A stretch of DNA of 64,000 nucleotides, taken from NCBI RefSeq assembly GCF_003687725.1, contig NZ_RDOJ01000001.1, forward strand, positions 129,196 to 193,195, in the 5' to 3' direction. The position numbers and the translations under genes are program-made. Within the stretch, counting starts at the first letter, position 1. Each line of letters begins with the position of its first letter. Below, one piece after another: positions 46,362-56,360 of the stretch. This DNA comes from Faecalibacter macacae. GTDB lineage: Bacteria; Bacteroidota; Bacteroidia; Flavobacteriales; Weeksellaceae. A model generated the notes under the pieces. It was not told where the DNA came from, made no database searches, and was given only the letters and a program-made list of their open reading frames with translations.

Positions 46362-47482
46362 TGGCTGATAAAAAGAAAATACTTATTAGAATAGGTTCAC
46401 TTCGTCATGGAGGTGCTGAAAAAACTTTAGTGACATTTTTAAAGAATATTTCCTCAGATAAATATGAAATCGATTTATTATTGAATTTATATTCAGGAAA
46501 ATATTTAAATGATGTACCAAAATGGATAAATATTTATTATCTAAATAAAGGGGAAATGATTACTACAAATAGAATTCAGGATATTCCTCAAAAAGCATTT
46601 AGAGTTATTTATCAAGAGGTTTTAAAAAAGTATCCTAAACTTCTATATAAGTATATTTTATATAATAAAGAATATGATATAGAGTTCGCAGCAATTCAAG
46701 GGATTGGAGAAGATGTATTGAATTCGCCAATAAAAAATTCAAAGAAAATTTTATGGGTTCATAGTGATTTATCTAACGTGCCTGAGTTTACAAATAGTAA
46801 AATAAAATCATTTTTCAAATTTGACCACATCTTGGTTATTTCAGATAAAATAAATCAGTTTTTTCTTGATTTAGCAAGTTCTGATGATGAAAAAAATAAA
46901 ATAGTAAGGATTATAAATCCTATTGATACTACTGAGATCTTAGAACTTTCTAAAGAAAAGATAGATATGGTGAAAGATAACAGTATTAAAACATTTATAT
47001 CTGTAGGAACTAATTTAGAGCATAAAGGATATGATAGACTTGTTAAGATTCACAAAAACTTATTGAATAAAGGTTTAATTCATAAAATATTAATAGTAGG
47101 AGAGTGTTCTGATAAAATGAAACAATTAATTAATCAATATAAAGTTGAAAAGAGTTTTATTTTATTAGGATATCAAAAGAATCCATATCCTTTTTTTGAG
47201 CTAGCTGATTATTATGTGTTGTCTTCTAGAATAGAGGGGTACCCTACAGTTGTCTTTGAAGCACTTTTATTAAATAAATTTGTTTTAGCTACTGATGTTT
47301 CAGGTGTTCGTGATATGATAGTTAATGGAGATAATGGTATTGTTGTAAATAATACTGATGTTGATTTAGAGAATGCTATGGAATATTTGATCAAATCAGA
47401 TATAAAAAAGGCCGATAATTCTTCTAAAAATTTATATAGTTTAAAAGACTCGGTTACTACTATTGAAAACTTATTAAACTGA
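46361..47482 (+). CDS. Family 4 glycosyltransferase
   Basis: 373-residue GT-B: LRHGGAEKTLVTFLKN at the N-terminus, the phosphate loop SVGTNLEHKGYDRLV and the donor-site SRIEGYPTVVFEALLL (E-x7-E). Distantly similar to the GT4 at 26349 in locus 1. Overlaps the preceding stop by one base. Confidence 0.9.
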   Translation: MADKKKILIRIGSLRHGGAEKTLVTFLKNISSDKYEIDLLLNLYSGKYLNDVPKWINIYYLNKGEMITTNRIQDIPQKAFRVIYQEVLKKYPKLLYKYILYNKEYDIEFAAIQGIGEDVLNSPIKNSKKILWVHSDLSNVPEFTNSKIKSFFKFDHILVISDKINQFFLDLASSDDEKNKIVRIINPIDTTEILELSKEKIDMVKDNSIKTFISVGTNLEHKGYDRLVKIHKNLLNKGLIHKILIVGECSDKMKQLINQYKVEKSFILLGYQKNPYPFFELADYYVLSSRIEGYPTVVFEALLLNKFVLATDVSGVRDMIVNGDNGIVVNNTDVDLENAMEYLIKSDIKKADNSSKNLYSLKDSVTTIENLLN

Positions 47483-47487
47483 CCAAT

Positions 47488-48552
47488 TTGAAAACAATAT
47501 TATTTATTTTACCTGATTTGAATCAAGGAGGTGCAGAGCGAGTAATAACTACACTTTGTAATGAATTAGATAGAAAAAAGTTTTGTCCAAAATTAGTATT
47601 GTTCAAAAAAGAAGGTTATTATTTGAATCATTTAAAAAATGATGTTGAAGTTATTGAATTAAATGTTTCAAGAATAAGATATTCTATTTTTAAAATAGTC
47701 CCTTTAATTCGAAAACTAAAGCCAGAAATAGTTTTTACCGGTTGGGGAGAAATTTCAGCTTTTTTAGCTCCGATAATTTCATTATTTCCAAAAACTAAAT
47801 TTATAACAAGAGAAACTAATGTTGTTTCTGAACACGTAAAGAGAAAAGAAATATTATTTTTTTACCGTTTTTACAACAATTTTAATCAGATTATTGCGCA
47901 AAGCGATGATATGAAAAATGATTTAGTAAAAAACTTTCAAATTTCGGAAAATAATATCGTAAAGATCAATAACCCAGTAGATTTTGATTTGATTAATGGT
48001 TTAAAAGATCAAGTTATAGATTTAGGTTTTAAATCGAGCTATAAAAATATAGTTGCTATAGGTAATTTATCCCCACGAAAAGGATTTGATCTATTGTTAA
48101 ATGTAATGAATGAATTGAAAGATGAAAATATTCATTTGACAATTTTAGGTGATGGAGCTTTCAAAGAAGAATTATTTCATCAAAAAGAACATTTAGAATT
48201 AGAAAATGTAACTTTTAAGGGTAATGTACCTAATCCATTCATTTATTTAAAACAAGCAGATTTATTCATTCTCTCTTCTAGATATGAAGGGTTTCCTAAT
48301 GTATTATTAGAAGCAGGTGCATGTGGTACTTTTAGTTTAGCTAATAACGCTCCAGGTGGTATCAATGAAATTATTGAAGATGGAATTAATGGAAGAATAT
48401 TTTCTATTGAGGATACTACAGGGTTTGCTTCTGAAATTAAAAATATTTTAGATAAAAATTATAATAAAGATCTAATAGTGAATAGTATTTATTCTCGTTT
48501 TAGTAAAGAAATAATTATTAAAAAATACGAATCGATTTTCGAAAATATATAA
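47488..48552 (+). CDS. Family 4 glycosyltransferase with TTG start
   Basis: 354 residues: KTILFILPDLNQGGAERVI at the N-terminus, NLSPRKGFDLLL, and SRYEGFPNVLLEAGACG as the E-x7-E site. The start is TTG at 47488, since the standard GT4 N-terminus begins there and no ATG is available upstream in frame before the preceding stop at 47482. Overlaps the next gene by one base. Confidence 0.9.
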   Translation: MKTILFILPDLNQGGAERVITTLCNELDRKKFCPKLVLFKKEGYYLNHLKNDVEVIELNVSRIRYSIFKIVPLIRKLKPEIVFTGWGEISAFLAPIISLFPKTKFITRETNVVSEHVKRKEILFFYRFYNNFNQIIAQSDDMKNDLVKNFQISENNIVKINNPVDFDLINGLKDQVIDLGFKSSYKNIVAIGNLSPRKGFDLLLNVMNELKDENIHLTILGDGAFKEELFHQKEHLELENVTFKGNVPNPFIYLKQADLFILSSRYEGFPNVLLEAGACGTFSLANNAPGGINEIIEDGINGRIFSIEDTTGFASEIKNILDKNYNKDLIVNSIYSRFSKEIIIKKYESIFENI

Positions 48553-49541
48553 TGATTAATCAGCCCAAAATTTCAATTATTGTTCCTGTTTATAACACAG
48601 AGAAATATCTTGCTAAATGTTTAGATTCTATATTAAATCAAACATTACAAGATATTGAAATTATTGTTGTTAATGATGGTTCAAAAGATCAATCACAAAG
48701 TGTTATAGATAGATATGCTATTAAAGATCATAGAATATTTTCAATTTATAAAGAAAATGGAGGGTTGAGTGATGCTCGCAATGTTGGACTTGATAACTCA
48801 ACAGGAGAGTTTATAGCTTTTATCGATTCTGATGATTATATTGAATCGGAAATGCTTGAAAAAATGTATGAATTAACAAAACGACATAATTCAGAAATTG
48901 TTTTGTGTGATTTAGTAAAAGTTGATGAAAATGGTAAAGAATTTAGAGATTTACCACAGTCACCACAATTACCCGAAAAAATTGTTTTAAAAAACGATTT
49001 AACAATTTTTGGTGAAATGAGTTGTTTTGCGTGTAATAAGATATTTAAGAAATCATTATTTAATAATCATAGATTTAAAAAAGGAATTCATTTTGAAGAT
49101 ATTGAATTGATTCCTAAATTGATCTTAGATTCTAAAATAATATCAAAAATTAACGAACCTTTTTATAAATATTTTGAAAGGCAAGATTCTATAACAAAAA
49201 CACATACTAATAAAGGTTTAGATATGTTTGTAGCTGTTGAAGCGGTGTCAAATTATTTTAAAAAATCGGAATATTCTAATCAACTAAACGAATTGAAAAG
49301 ATTTCAGATTATTCAGGGATATTATTCATTTTTAGCTTATGTCGCTTATGTAAAAGATAAGAAACTAAAATCTGAAATGATTAATAAATTAAATGAGTTT
49401 ACAATTTTAAATTCAATTAAAAAGTCAGACATTATTAATTATAGAAGATTTAATGTAAATTACTTAGTTTCTTTACCATTAAGAAAAAAGATATATTATT
49501 TTATATCTATTTTAGATCTTAACTTACTGAAAAGATTGTAA
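48552..49541 (+). CDS. Family 2 glycosyltransferase
   Basis: 329 residues: KISIIVPVYNTEKYL, VNDGSKDQS at 40-48, DSDDY at 92-96, and the acceptor-site HFEDIELIPKLI. Overlaps the previous stop by one base; 6 bases to the next gene. Specificity unknown. Confidence 0.9.
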   Translation: MINQPKISIIVPVYNTEKYLAKCLDSILNQTLQDIEIIVVNDGSKDQSQSVIDRYAIKDHRIFSIYKENGGLSDARNVGLDNSTGEFIAFIDSDDYIESEMLEKMYELTKRHNSEIVLCDLVKVDENGKEFRDLPQSPQLPEKIVLKNDLTIFGEMSCFACNKIFKKSLFNNHRFKKGIHFEDIELIPKLILDSKIISKINEPFYKYFERQDSITKTHTNKGLDMFVAVEAVSNYFKKSEYSNQLNELKRFQIIQGYYSFLAYVAYVKDKKLKSEMINKLNEFTILNSIKKSDIINYRRFNVNYLVSLPLRKKIYYFISILDLNLLKRL

Positions 49542-49547
49542 TTAATT

Positions 49548-50666
49548 ATGAGTTTTATTTACTACTTTATATTCTCTTTATTAGTTATTACCTCTCTAAT
49601 AGAATTTAATAAAAATGAAAGAGGAAACAAGTACTGGTATTCAATTATTGTTATAATAATGATTTTGACTGCTGGTTTAGGTTATGATTTAAGTCCAGAT
49701 TGGGTAGCTTATCATGAAACATTTAAGTTATTACAAAAAACAGATTGGTCTCAATTGACTAGATTCTCTGATATGGCTTCCATGGAAGTTGGTTATCTAA
49801 GTCTTAATAAAATATTAGGGTCTTTTAAATTTGATTTTGGAGCTGTTACTTTATTGATGGCAACACTATCTTTAATTTTAAAATCGACAACTTTTTACAA
49901 GTATGGAGGAATACCATTTTTTGTTTTATTTATGTATGCTATGCCTAATTATATGTTTGAGGATCATATACATATTAGACAAGGTTTGGCTACAGCTATT
50001 GCCGTATATTCAGTTAAATATATCATAGATAGAAAATTATTGAAATTTTTAGTCTGTATTGTAATTGGTTATCAGTTTCATGAATCTATAATAGTTTTTA
50101 TTCTTGCATATTGGGTAGTAAAGGTTAAGTTTAATGAAATTGTTATTGGTTGGTTAGTTACTTTAACTATTATAGCAAATTATGTAGGAGCTTTATCAGT
50201 AATTGAAATTGTTATGCAATATATGCCTATAGCTCAAGAGAAATTTGAAGATTATCAATATCAACTTGTAGGAAACGAAACTGGTGTTGCTTTAGGGGAT
50301 ATTGTTAAAATATTAACTGTAATAGCTATATTAGTTTACAATAAATATGCAGATCATGATAAACTATATTGTATATTTAGAAATATATTTATAGTTGGAG
50401 TATTGATGTATTTTTTCTTTGGTAAAGGAATTTTTGGTATTCGACTACCTGGGTATTTTTTAATTTTCTTAGGATTAACTTTAGGTAGAATGCTTTATGT
50501 TTTTACAGGAGATAAATTATTTAGAGCATTTGTTTATTTTAGTTTCTTAATTTATACAATAGCATTAATATTTTGGTTTCAAGTACAACAGGGTAGTGTT
50601 ACAAACTTTGATAAATATAGAACATTTTTTAGCTCAGGATCAGTGTACGGATTATGGAAAGATTAA
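49548..50666 (+). CDS. EpsG family polysaccharide polymerase (Wzy-like)
   Basis: 372 residues with about ten membrane helices and the EpsG pattern: GLGYDLSPDWVAYHETF in the first loop and IRQGLATAIAVYSVKYI later. Proteins of this type polymerise lipid-linked repeat units on the periplasmic side. It lies with Wza and Wzc in the same locus, which supports a Wzy-type capsule or EPS pathway. Overlaps the next start by 13 bases. Confidence 0.85.
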   Translation: MSFIYYFIFSLLVITSLIEFNKNERGNKYWYSIIVIIMILTAGLGYDLSPDWVAYHETFKLLQKTDWSQLTRFSDMASMEVGYLSLNKILGSFKFDFGAVTLLMATLSLILKSTTFYKYGGIPFFVLFMYAMPNYMFEDHIHIRQGLATAIAVYSVKYIIDRKLLKFLVCIVIGYQFHESIIVFILAYWVVKVKFNEIVIGWLVTLTIIANYVGALSVIEIVMQYMPIAQEKFEDYQYQLVGNETGVALGDIVKILTVIAILVYNKYADHDKLYCIFRNIFIVGVLMYFFFGKGIFGIRLPGYFLIFLGLTLGRMLYVFTGDKLFRAFVYFSFLIYTIALIFWFQVQQGSVTNFDKYRTFFSSGSVYGLWKD

Positions 50667-51403
50667 TATCAATAATAACACCTTGCTATAATTCTGAAAA
50701 ATTTATACAAGAAACTTACTACTCGATTTATCATCAATCTTATACAAATTGGGAATGGATTATTGTTGATGATAATTCTACAGATGATTCTGTGAAAATT
50801 ATTAAAGAATTTAATGATAAAAGGATCATTTTAATAAGAAATAAAAGTAATAAAGGAGCTGCTTTTTCAAGGAATGTTGCATTACGTCAAGCCAAGGGTA
50901 GATTTATCACATTTATTGATAGTGACGATTTGTGGGAAAAAGAATTTTTAGAGAAGTCTTTAAATTTTTTAAATGATAATAATGAAGAATTAGTCTATTC
51001 ATCTTATAAAAGGGTTGATGAAAGCTTGAATCCTATATTGGATGATTTTATAGCGGAAGATTATATCAATTCAAAAAGAATATTATTTAATTGTCCAATA
51101 CCAATGTTAACTTCAATGTACGATTCGAAAAGAATTGGAAAAGTTTATTTTCCAGAAGTAGAGTTAAGAGAAGATCATGCAATGTGGATTGAATTATTAA
51201 AGAAGATTAAATTTGCTAGAGCAAATAAGGAATCTTTGGGTATATATAGGATGCGAGCAAATTCAGTATCTAGGAATAAGTTAGATATAGCTCATAAACA
51301 ATTTAATTTATACTACAATCACTTAAATATGAATCTAATAAAATCTCTGTATTATACTTTTAATTGGGGGATAAATGGTTTGAAAAAATATGGAAAACTT
51401 TAA
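50654..51403 (+). CDS. Family 2 glycosyltransferase (WaaE/KdtX-like)
   Basis: 249 residues: LISIITPCYNSEKFI, VDDNSTDDS at 38-46, DSDDLW at 89-94, and a catalytic-type REDHAMWIELL in the second half. It overlaps both neighbours (13 and 14 bases), so it is well embedded in the operon. Confidence 0.9.
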   Translation: MERLISIITPCYNSEKFIQETYYSIYHQSYTNWEWIIVDDNSTDDSVKIIKEFNDKRIILIRNKSNKGAAFSRNVALRQAKGRFITFIDSDDLWEKEFLEKSLNFLNDNNEELVYSSYKRVDESLNPILDDFIAEDYINSKRILFNCPIPMLTSMYDSKRIGKVYFPEVELREDHAMWIELLKKIKFARANKESLGIYRMRANSVSRNKLDIAHKQFNLYYNHLNMNLIKSLYYTFNWGINGLKKYGKL

Positions 51404-52487
51404 ATTACTAGAATATTTATATCATTTAAATATATCACCTATTTATATTAATATTTTTGGAGCATTTTTCTTTGCTTTTGTAATAGTACAGGTAGCAATA
51501 CCCAAAATTATTCAGATATCTCATAAAAAAGGATTGATGGATGATCCAAATGAAAGAAGCTCTCATTCTCATAAAGTACCAACTTTAGGTGGTGTTGCTT
51601 TATTCTTTGGTTTAGTTGTTTCAACTTCTATTTTTGCTACAGAATTAGGAGTAAATTATGCGTTCTTTTTATCAGCTATTACAATATTATTTTTTGTAGG
51701 TCTAATGGATGATTTATTAGTTGTAGCTCCCGATAAAAAATTATATGCACAAATTATAAGTACGACGTTTATTATTTTTGGATCAGGTATAATGATAAAT
51801 TCATTATACGGTTTATTTGGAATATATGGAATTCCATATTGGTTGGGTGTTTTGTTAACACTTATTGTGTTCATTGTTTTAATAAATGCGTATAATTTAA
51901 TTGATGGGGTAGATGGATTAGCATCAGGTATAGGTATTGTTATTTCCTTAGCATTTATATTTATATTTTATAGAATATATGACTATAGTATAGGAATATT
52001 GGCAGTATCGGTTGTTGCAGTTTTACTTAGTTTCTTGAAATTTAATTTGTCAAAAAATAAACGAATATTCATGGGAGATACTGGATCAATGGTTATTGGT
52101 TTTATATTAACTTTTATGGCTATTAGATTCCTCTACGTATCTGGATTGCCAAGTTATAGTATTCAAGCAGCACCGGTAATATTACTTTTTATATTTTGTA
52201 TTCCAGTTATTGATACATTAAATGTGTTTGTTATTAGAATATTAAATAAAACAAATCCATTACATCCAGATAAAAATCATTTACATCACCAATTTTTAGA
52301 ATTAGGATTTAATCATTTTCAAACGTCTATTTGTTTGGTTATAATAAATGTAATATTTGTAATTATTGGTTATACATTACGCTATATAGAAATTAATAAA
52401 CTTTTTTTGATATTTTTATTACTTTCAGTTAGCTTTGTTGTCATAGTAAAGTATTTTACTATTAAAAAAAAGAAACTTACTAAATAA
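51390..52487 (+). CDS. Polytopic phosphoglycosyltransferase of the WecA/TagO/MraY family
   Basis: 365 residues, about eleven membrane helices. Motifs: GLMDDLLVVAPDKKL (first Asp pair), NAYNLIDGVDGLASG, FMGDTGSM with a catalytic Asp, and DKNHLHHQ (the HIHH-like loop). It transfers a sugar-1-phosphate, usually GlcNAc-1-P or a relative, to undecaprenyl phosphate to start glycan assembly. A second initiating enzyme of a different class is encoded at 55749. Confidence 0.93.
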   Translation: MENFKLLEYLYHLNISPIYINIFGAFFFAFVIVQVAIPKIIQISHKKGLMDDPNERSSHSHKVPTLGGVALFFGLVVSTSIFATELGVNYAFFLSAITILFFVGLMDDLLVVAPDKKLYAQIISTTFIIFGSGIMINSLYGLFGIYGIPYWLGVLLTLIVFIVLINAYNLIDGVDGLASGIGIVISLAFIFIFYRIYDYSIGILAVSVVAVLLSFLKFNLSKNKRIFMGDTGSMVIGFILTFMAIRFLYVSGLPSYSIQAAPVILLFIFCIPVIDTLNVFVIRILNKTNPLHPDKNHLHHQFLELGFNHFQTSICLVIINVIFVIIGYTLRYIEINKLFLIFLLLSVSFVVIVKYFTIKKKKLTK

Positions 52488-52492
52488 AATCT

Positions 52493-53299
52493 ATGAAAAA
52501 GATTATTTCAAAAATCTTATTATTTTATGTCTTTTTAATGATAGCTTCATGTGTATCACTGCAAGATATAAAACTAATACAGCCAGATGAAAAATTAAAA
52601 CTTGATAATAAAGGAATGATCGAATTTACTGTTCCTGAATATTATATACAAAAAAATGATTTAATAGCTATTAATGTGTCTTCTGTTGATCCAACTACAT
52701 TAGGGATTTTAAGTGATTTTACTGCAAAAGGAAATGGAGCTTTATTAAATAGTGCTCAATCTAACATTATGTATCAGAATCAAGGTATTCTAGTTAGAGA
52801 AGATGGTAACATTGAATTACCAAGAATTGGTAAAATTCATTTAGAAGGATTAACCATTAAAGAAGCAAGAGAAAAAGTTAAATTAGAATTTTATAAAATC
52901 TATAAACCAGAGGGAACATACATTGATGTAAATTTAGCAGGTATAGAATATACTATTGTAGGGGAAGCTAATAATGGTGTTTTTAGAGCGACTCGAAGAG
53001 ATTTAACAATTATAGAAGCATTTGCACAATCTGGAGGAAATAATATTTATGCAGATTTAAAAAATGTTAGAATAATTAGAACGACTCCTGATGGTACTAA
53101 ACAAGCTTATATTGATTTAACAAAGGAATCTGTAATGAATTCAGAATATTACTGGATACAGAATAATGATATAATTGTAGTAAATCCTAGAAATGAAAAA
53201 GTATGGGGTGTTGGGTTAAATCCACTTTCAGTTGTAACAGCAATAGTAGGAGGTTTAAGTGCTATTTTAGGTATAATATTGGTTTTTGATAGATTTTAA
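52493..53299 (+). CDS. Polysaccharide export lipoprotein (Wza family)
   Basis: 268 residues with a lipoprotein signal (MKKIISKILLFYVFLMIASC, lipobox Cys20). A polysaccharide-export domain follows (VPEYYIQKNDLIAINV and VREDGNIELPRIGKIHLEGLT), then SLBB-like GEANNGVFRATRRDLTIIEAFAQSGG. A C-terminal hydrophobic helix (about 246-266) resembles the barrel-forming helix of Wza. It forms the outer-membrane passage and pairs with Wzc next door. Confidence 0.92.
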   Translation: MKKIISKILLFYVFLMIASCVSLQDIKLIQPDEKLKLDNKGMIEFTVPEYYIQKNDLIAINVSSVDPTTLGILSDFTAKGNGALLNSAQSNIMYQNQGILVREDGNIELPRIGKIHLEGLTIKEAREKVKLEFYKIYKPEGTYIDVNLAGIEYTIVGEANNGVFRATRRDLTIIEAFAQSGGNNIYADLKNVRIIRTTPDGTKQAYIDLTKESVMNSEYYWIQNNDIIVVNPRNEKVWGVGLNPLSVVTAIVGGLSAILGIILVFDRF

Positions 53300-55746
53300 T
53301 GGATACTACAAAAAAGAAAAAATCGGTTGATTTAATTGATTTAGAAAGATTATTACCAAGATTATTATATGCTTGGCCTTTATATATCATTTCTATAATC
53401 ATATGTTTATTAATAGCTTTTTATTTAAATAATTGGAAATTTGATAAAATATATAATGCTACAACTACTTTTAAAATAAACTCAAGTAATAGTAACAACA
53501 ATTTAAATAATAATTCAATTAATTTTATTTGGGGAGGAAACTCAAATAAAGTAGATGCCCTATCTTATACTTTATCATCTCGTATTCATAATGAGAAAGT
53601 TGTAAAAAAATCAGGATCTTACGTATACTATTATGAACAAGGTAAAATTAAAAAATCAGATATTTATAAAACTGACGCACCATTTATTGTTGAAATAGAT
53701 ACCACACATAAGCAACTTATTAAATTTGAAATAGGTGTTGAACCGATTAATAACAATTCATTTAAATTAAGTCTAATTAATGAGAATGGAAGAGGGTATT
53801 ATTATCACAAAGATAGTTTAGTAGATAATGAAGTTTTATCTATTCCTAAATCAGGAAATTATGATCAATGGTTAGTTGGGAAAAATTATAAGTTCAAAAT
53901 TAAACGAAACCATATGGTCTACGGAGAGGATAGTAAATATTCATTTACTTTTGTAAGTATACCCGAAGCTACATGGCGAGTAATGCAAAATTTTAATGTA
54001 AGTAATGTTACTAATTTAACTAATATTATTTCTGTAAATAAAACTTCTAAGAGTTTGAATGAATCTGTTGATTTATTAAATAACTCGGTAAAAGTGTTAA
54101 TTGAATCAGAATTAGCAGAGAAGAATGTTACAGTTTTAATGACTAAAAAGTATTTAGAAAAGCAAATCGAAATTATTAAACATAATTTAGATAGTGCGAC
54201 TAATAATTTACAAGAATTACAGAAAAGAACTGGAATTAATGATTTCGACTCTAAAAAAATTGAAGTATTAAAAGATTTAGTTGAATTAGATAAAGAGAAA
54301 ATAAAAATTGAAGAGCAAATCAGCGCTTTATCTAGATTGACTCCAAAATCTAATAGTAGTGTAAATAATTTAATAGCATTAAATATTGCAGGATTAGATG
54401 TTACTTACTTTATGACTAACGTAACAAAACTTGAGGAATTAGAAAATGAAAAATCTAAATTACTTAATTTATATCAGGATGATACAAAGGAGATTAGAGA
54501 AATAAACGATAAGATTTCCGATGCAAGAAAATCTATTGATAATATTGTAAGTGCTCATAAAACTAAATTAAATACAGATTTAGTTCATATTTCAAATAAA
54601 ATATATGAAATAGAATCTAAAATATCTATACTACCATATCAAGAAATTGAATTTTTAGAAGCAAATAGATCTTTTGAATTAAATAATCAAATTTATTCTG
54701 ATTTAATAACTCAACTTAATGCTGCTAGTTTAACTTTAGCATCTACAATTTCAGATGTTTCAATTATTGATCCTGCTGTTAATCAGGGGCAATCCTCTAT
54801 TGGTCCAAATCTAAAGAAAAATTATGTAATAGCTGTTTTAGTGGGTCTGTTGTTACCAATGTTGTATATTATTATTAAAGAATTATTAGATTTCAAAGTA
54901 AGAATTTTTAAAGATATATCTTCTAGAACTGAAATTCCAATTGTTGGTACAGTAGGTGATTTAGGTGATAATTCTCCGTTAATTGTATTAAACAGTCCAA
55001 AATCAGGTATTGCAGAATCTTTTAGAGCTTTGCGATCTAACTTAAAATTTTTATATAGAGAAAAGCCATTACACGATAAAAATAAGACAATTTTAATGAC
55101 ATCTTTTATTGGTGGTGAGGGTAAAACCTTTAATTCAATGAATCTTTCTACTGTATTAGGATCTACTGATAAAAAAGCTATTTTAGTAGGTATGGATTTA
55201 CGTAAACCTAAGATTTTTGACGATTTTAAAATCAGTAATAAAGTTGGTGTTACGAATTATTTATCAGGGGGTTCTGATTTGAATAGTATTATTCAGAAAA
55301 CAGTTTTACCTAATTTAGATATTATTACTGCAGGACCAATTCCTCCTAATCCATCAGAATTAATCTTAAGCACAAAAGTTGAAGAATTTTTTAAAGAATT
55401 AAAAAATCAATATGATTTTATTGTAATAGATTCACCTCCTCTTGGATTAGTCGCAGATTCATATGACTTAATGAAATATGCAGATTGTACTTTATATGTT
55501 ACTAGATATGGTTATTCAGAGAAAAACTTCATTAGTACAGTATCTAAAAAATACGATGAGGGAGAAATTTCTAATATAGGAGTCATATTTAATGGTTATA
55601 AAATTAATACTGGTTATGGTTACGGCTATGGCTATGGCTATGGTTATGGCTACGGTTATGGCTATTTTTCAGAAGATCAAGAATTTGATGATTCTTTGAA
55701 AGGAAAAATAAAAAGGTTGATTCTAAGAATTAAGAATGGAGCATAG
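53299..55746 (+). CDS. Polysaccharide co-polymerase and tyrosine autokinase (Wzc-like)
   Basis: 815 residues: membrane helix about 20-45, a long periplasmic part with coiled coils (about 270-430), second helix about 510-530, and a cytoplasmic BY-kinase with Walker A GGEGKT, Walker A' VGMDLRKPK and Walker B FIVIDSPPLG. It controls chain length and export with Wza. The C-terminal tyrosine cluster is nine Gly-Tyr repeats (residues 772-789) followed by FSEDQEFDDS. Start shares a base with the wza stop. Confidence 0.92.
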   Translation: MDTTKKKKSVDLIDLERLLPRLLYAWPLYIISIIICLLIAFYLNNWKFDKIYNATTTFKINSSNSNNNLNNNSINFIWGGNSNKVDALSYTLSSRIHNEKVVKKSGSYVYYYEQGKIKKSDIYKTDAPFIVEIDTTHKQLIKFEIGVEPINNNSFKLSLINENGRGYYYHKDSLVDNEVLSIPKSGNYDQWLVGKNYKFKIKRNHMVYGEDSKYSFTFVSIPEATWRVMQNFNVSNVTNLTNIISVNKTSKSLNESVDLLNNSVKVLIESELAEKNVTVLMTKKYLEKQIEIIKHNLDSATNNLQELQKRTGINDFDSKKIEVLKDLVELDKEKIKIEEQISALSRLTPKSNSSVNNLIALNIAGLDVTYFMTNVTKLEELENEKSKLLNLYQDDTKEIREINDKISDARKSIDNIVSAHKTKLNTDLVHISNKIYEIESKISILPYQEIEFLEANRSFELNNQIYSDLITQLNAASLTLASTISDVSIIDPAVNQGQSSIGPNLKKNYVIAVLVGLLLPMLYIIIKELLDFKVRIFKDISSRTEIPIVGTVGDLGDNSPLIVLNSPKSGIAESFRALRSNLKFLYREKPLHDKNKTILMTSFIGGEGKTFNSMNLSTVLGSTDKKAILVGMDLRKPKIFDDFKISNKVGVTNYLSGGSDLNSIIQKTVLPNLDIITAGPIPPNPSELILSTKVEEFFKELKNQYDFIVIDSPPLGLVADSYDLMKYADCTLYVTRYGYSEKNFISTVSKKYDEGEISNIGVIFNGYKINTGYGYGYGYGYGYGYGYGYFSEDQEFDDSLKGKIKRLILRIKNGA
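55612..55665 (+). repeat. Coding tandem repeat: nine Gly-Tyr units
   Basis: 54 bases made of nine GGY-TAY hexamers with varied wobble bases (GGT/GGC, TAT/TAC). The varied codons limit DNA slippage, so the protein repeat itself seems conserved. It lies at the Wzc C-terminus. Confidence 0.9.
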
Positions 55747-55748
55747 AA

Positions 55749-56321
55749 ATGTCTTTATTTAAAAACATATTTGATTATATACTTGCATTAATCCTACTAA
55801 TTTTATTGGTAGGATTAATCATTTCTATGATTTTGATTTCGTCTTTAGATACAAAAGAATTTGGTTTATTTACTCAAGATCGGGTAGGGAAGAATGGTCA
55901 GATTTTTAAAATCTATAAAATTCGTACAATGAAAGGTATTCAAAAAGATACGATTACAACATCAGAACATCGTATAACTAAAATTGGTCAAATTTTACGA
56001 GATTATAAATTAGATGAATTACCGCAGCTTATAAATATCTTAAAAGGTGAAATGAGCTTTGTAGGTCCACGTCCAGATGTAAAAGGTTATGCAGATGCAT
56101 TGAAAGGTGAGGATCGTATAATTTTGACTGTGAAACCAGGTATTACAGGTCCAGCTCAGTTAAAATATAGAAATGAAGAAGAAATACTTTCAAAAGTAGA
56201 TGATCCTATTTGGTATAATGATCATGTGCTTTGGCCTGATAAAGTCGAAATAAATAAAGATTATGTACGAAACTTATCTTTTAAAAACGATATAAAATAT
56301 ATTATTCAAACAATATTATAA
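55749..56321 (+). CDS. Monotopic phosphoglycosyltransferase (WcaJ/PglC-type sugar transferase)
   Basis: 190 residues: one N-terminal membrane helix (about 8-30), then the catalytic core with IFKIYKIRTM, LDELPQLINILKGEMSFVGPRP and KPGITGPAQ. Only the catalytic core is present, as in PglC. It transfers a sugar-1-phosphate to a polyprenyl phosphate. Its place at the end of the Wza-Wzc operon suggests the capsule repeat starts here, leaving the role of the WecA-type enzyme open. Confidence 0.93.
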   Translation: MSLFKNIFDYILALILLILLVGLIISMILISSLDTKEFGLFTQDRVGKNGQIFKIYKIRTMKGIQKDTITTSEHRITKIGQILRDYKLDELPQLINILKGEMSFVGPRPDVKGYADALKGEDRIILTVKPGITGPAQLKYRNEEEILSKVDDPIWYNDHVLWPDKVEINKDYVRNLSFKNDIKYIIQTIL

Positions 56322-56325
56322 AAGT

Positions 56326-56353
56326 AAAAAGAGAGCTATTAAGCTCTCTTTTT
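56326..56353 (+). terminator. Terminator at the end of locus 2
   Basis: The arms 56326-56337 and 56342-56353 pair perfectly over 12 bases with loop ATTA, flanked by A run and T run. It closes the operon and may also serve the convergent gene ending at 56361. Confidence 0.87.
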
Positions 56354-56360
56354 TTAAGTT

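Noticed and set aside
55612-55665. The Gly-Tyr run as a sequencing artefact
   Set aside because: Mixed wobble codons and an intact frame on both sides make a slippage artefact unlikely.
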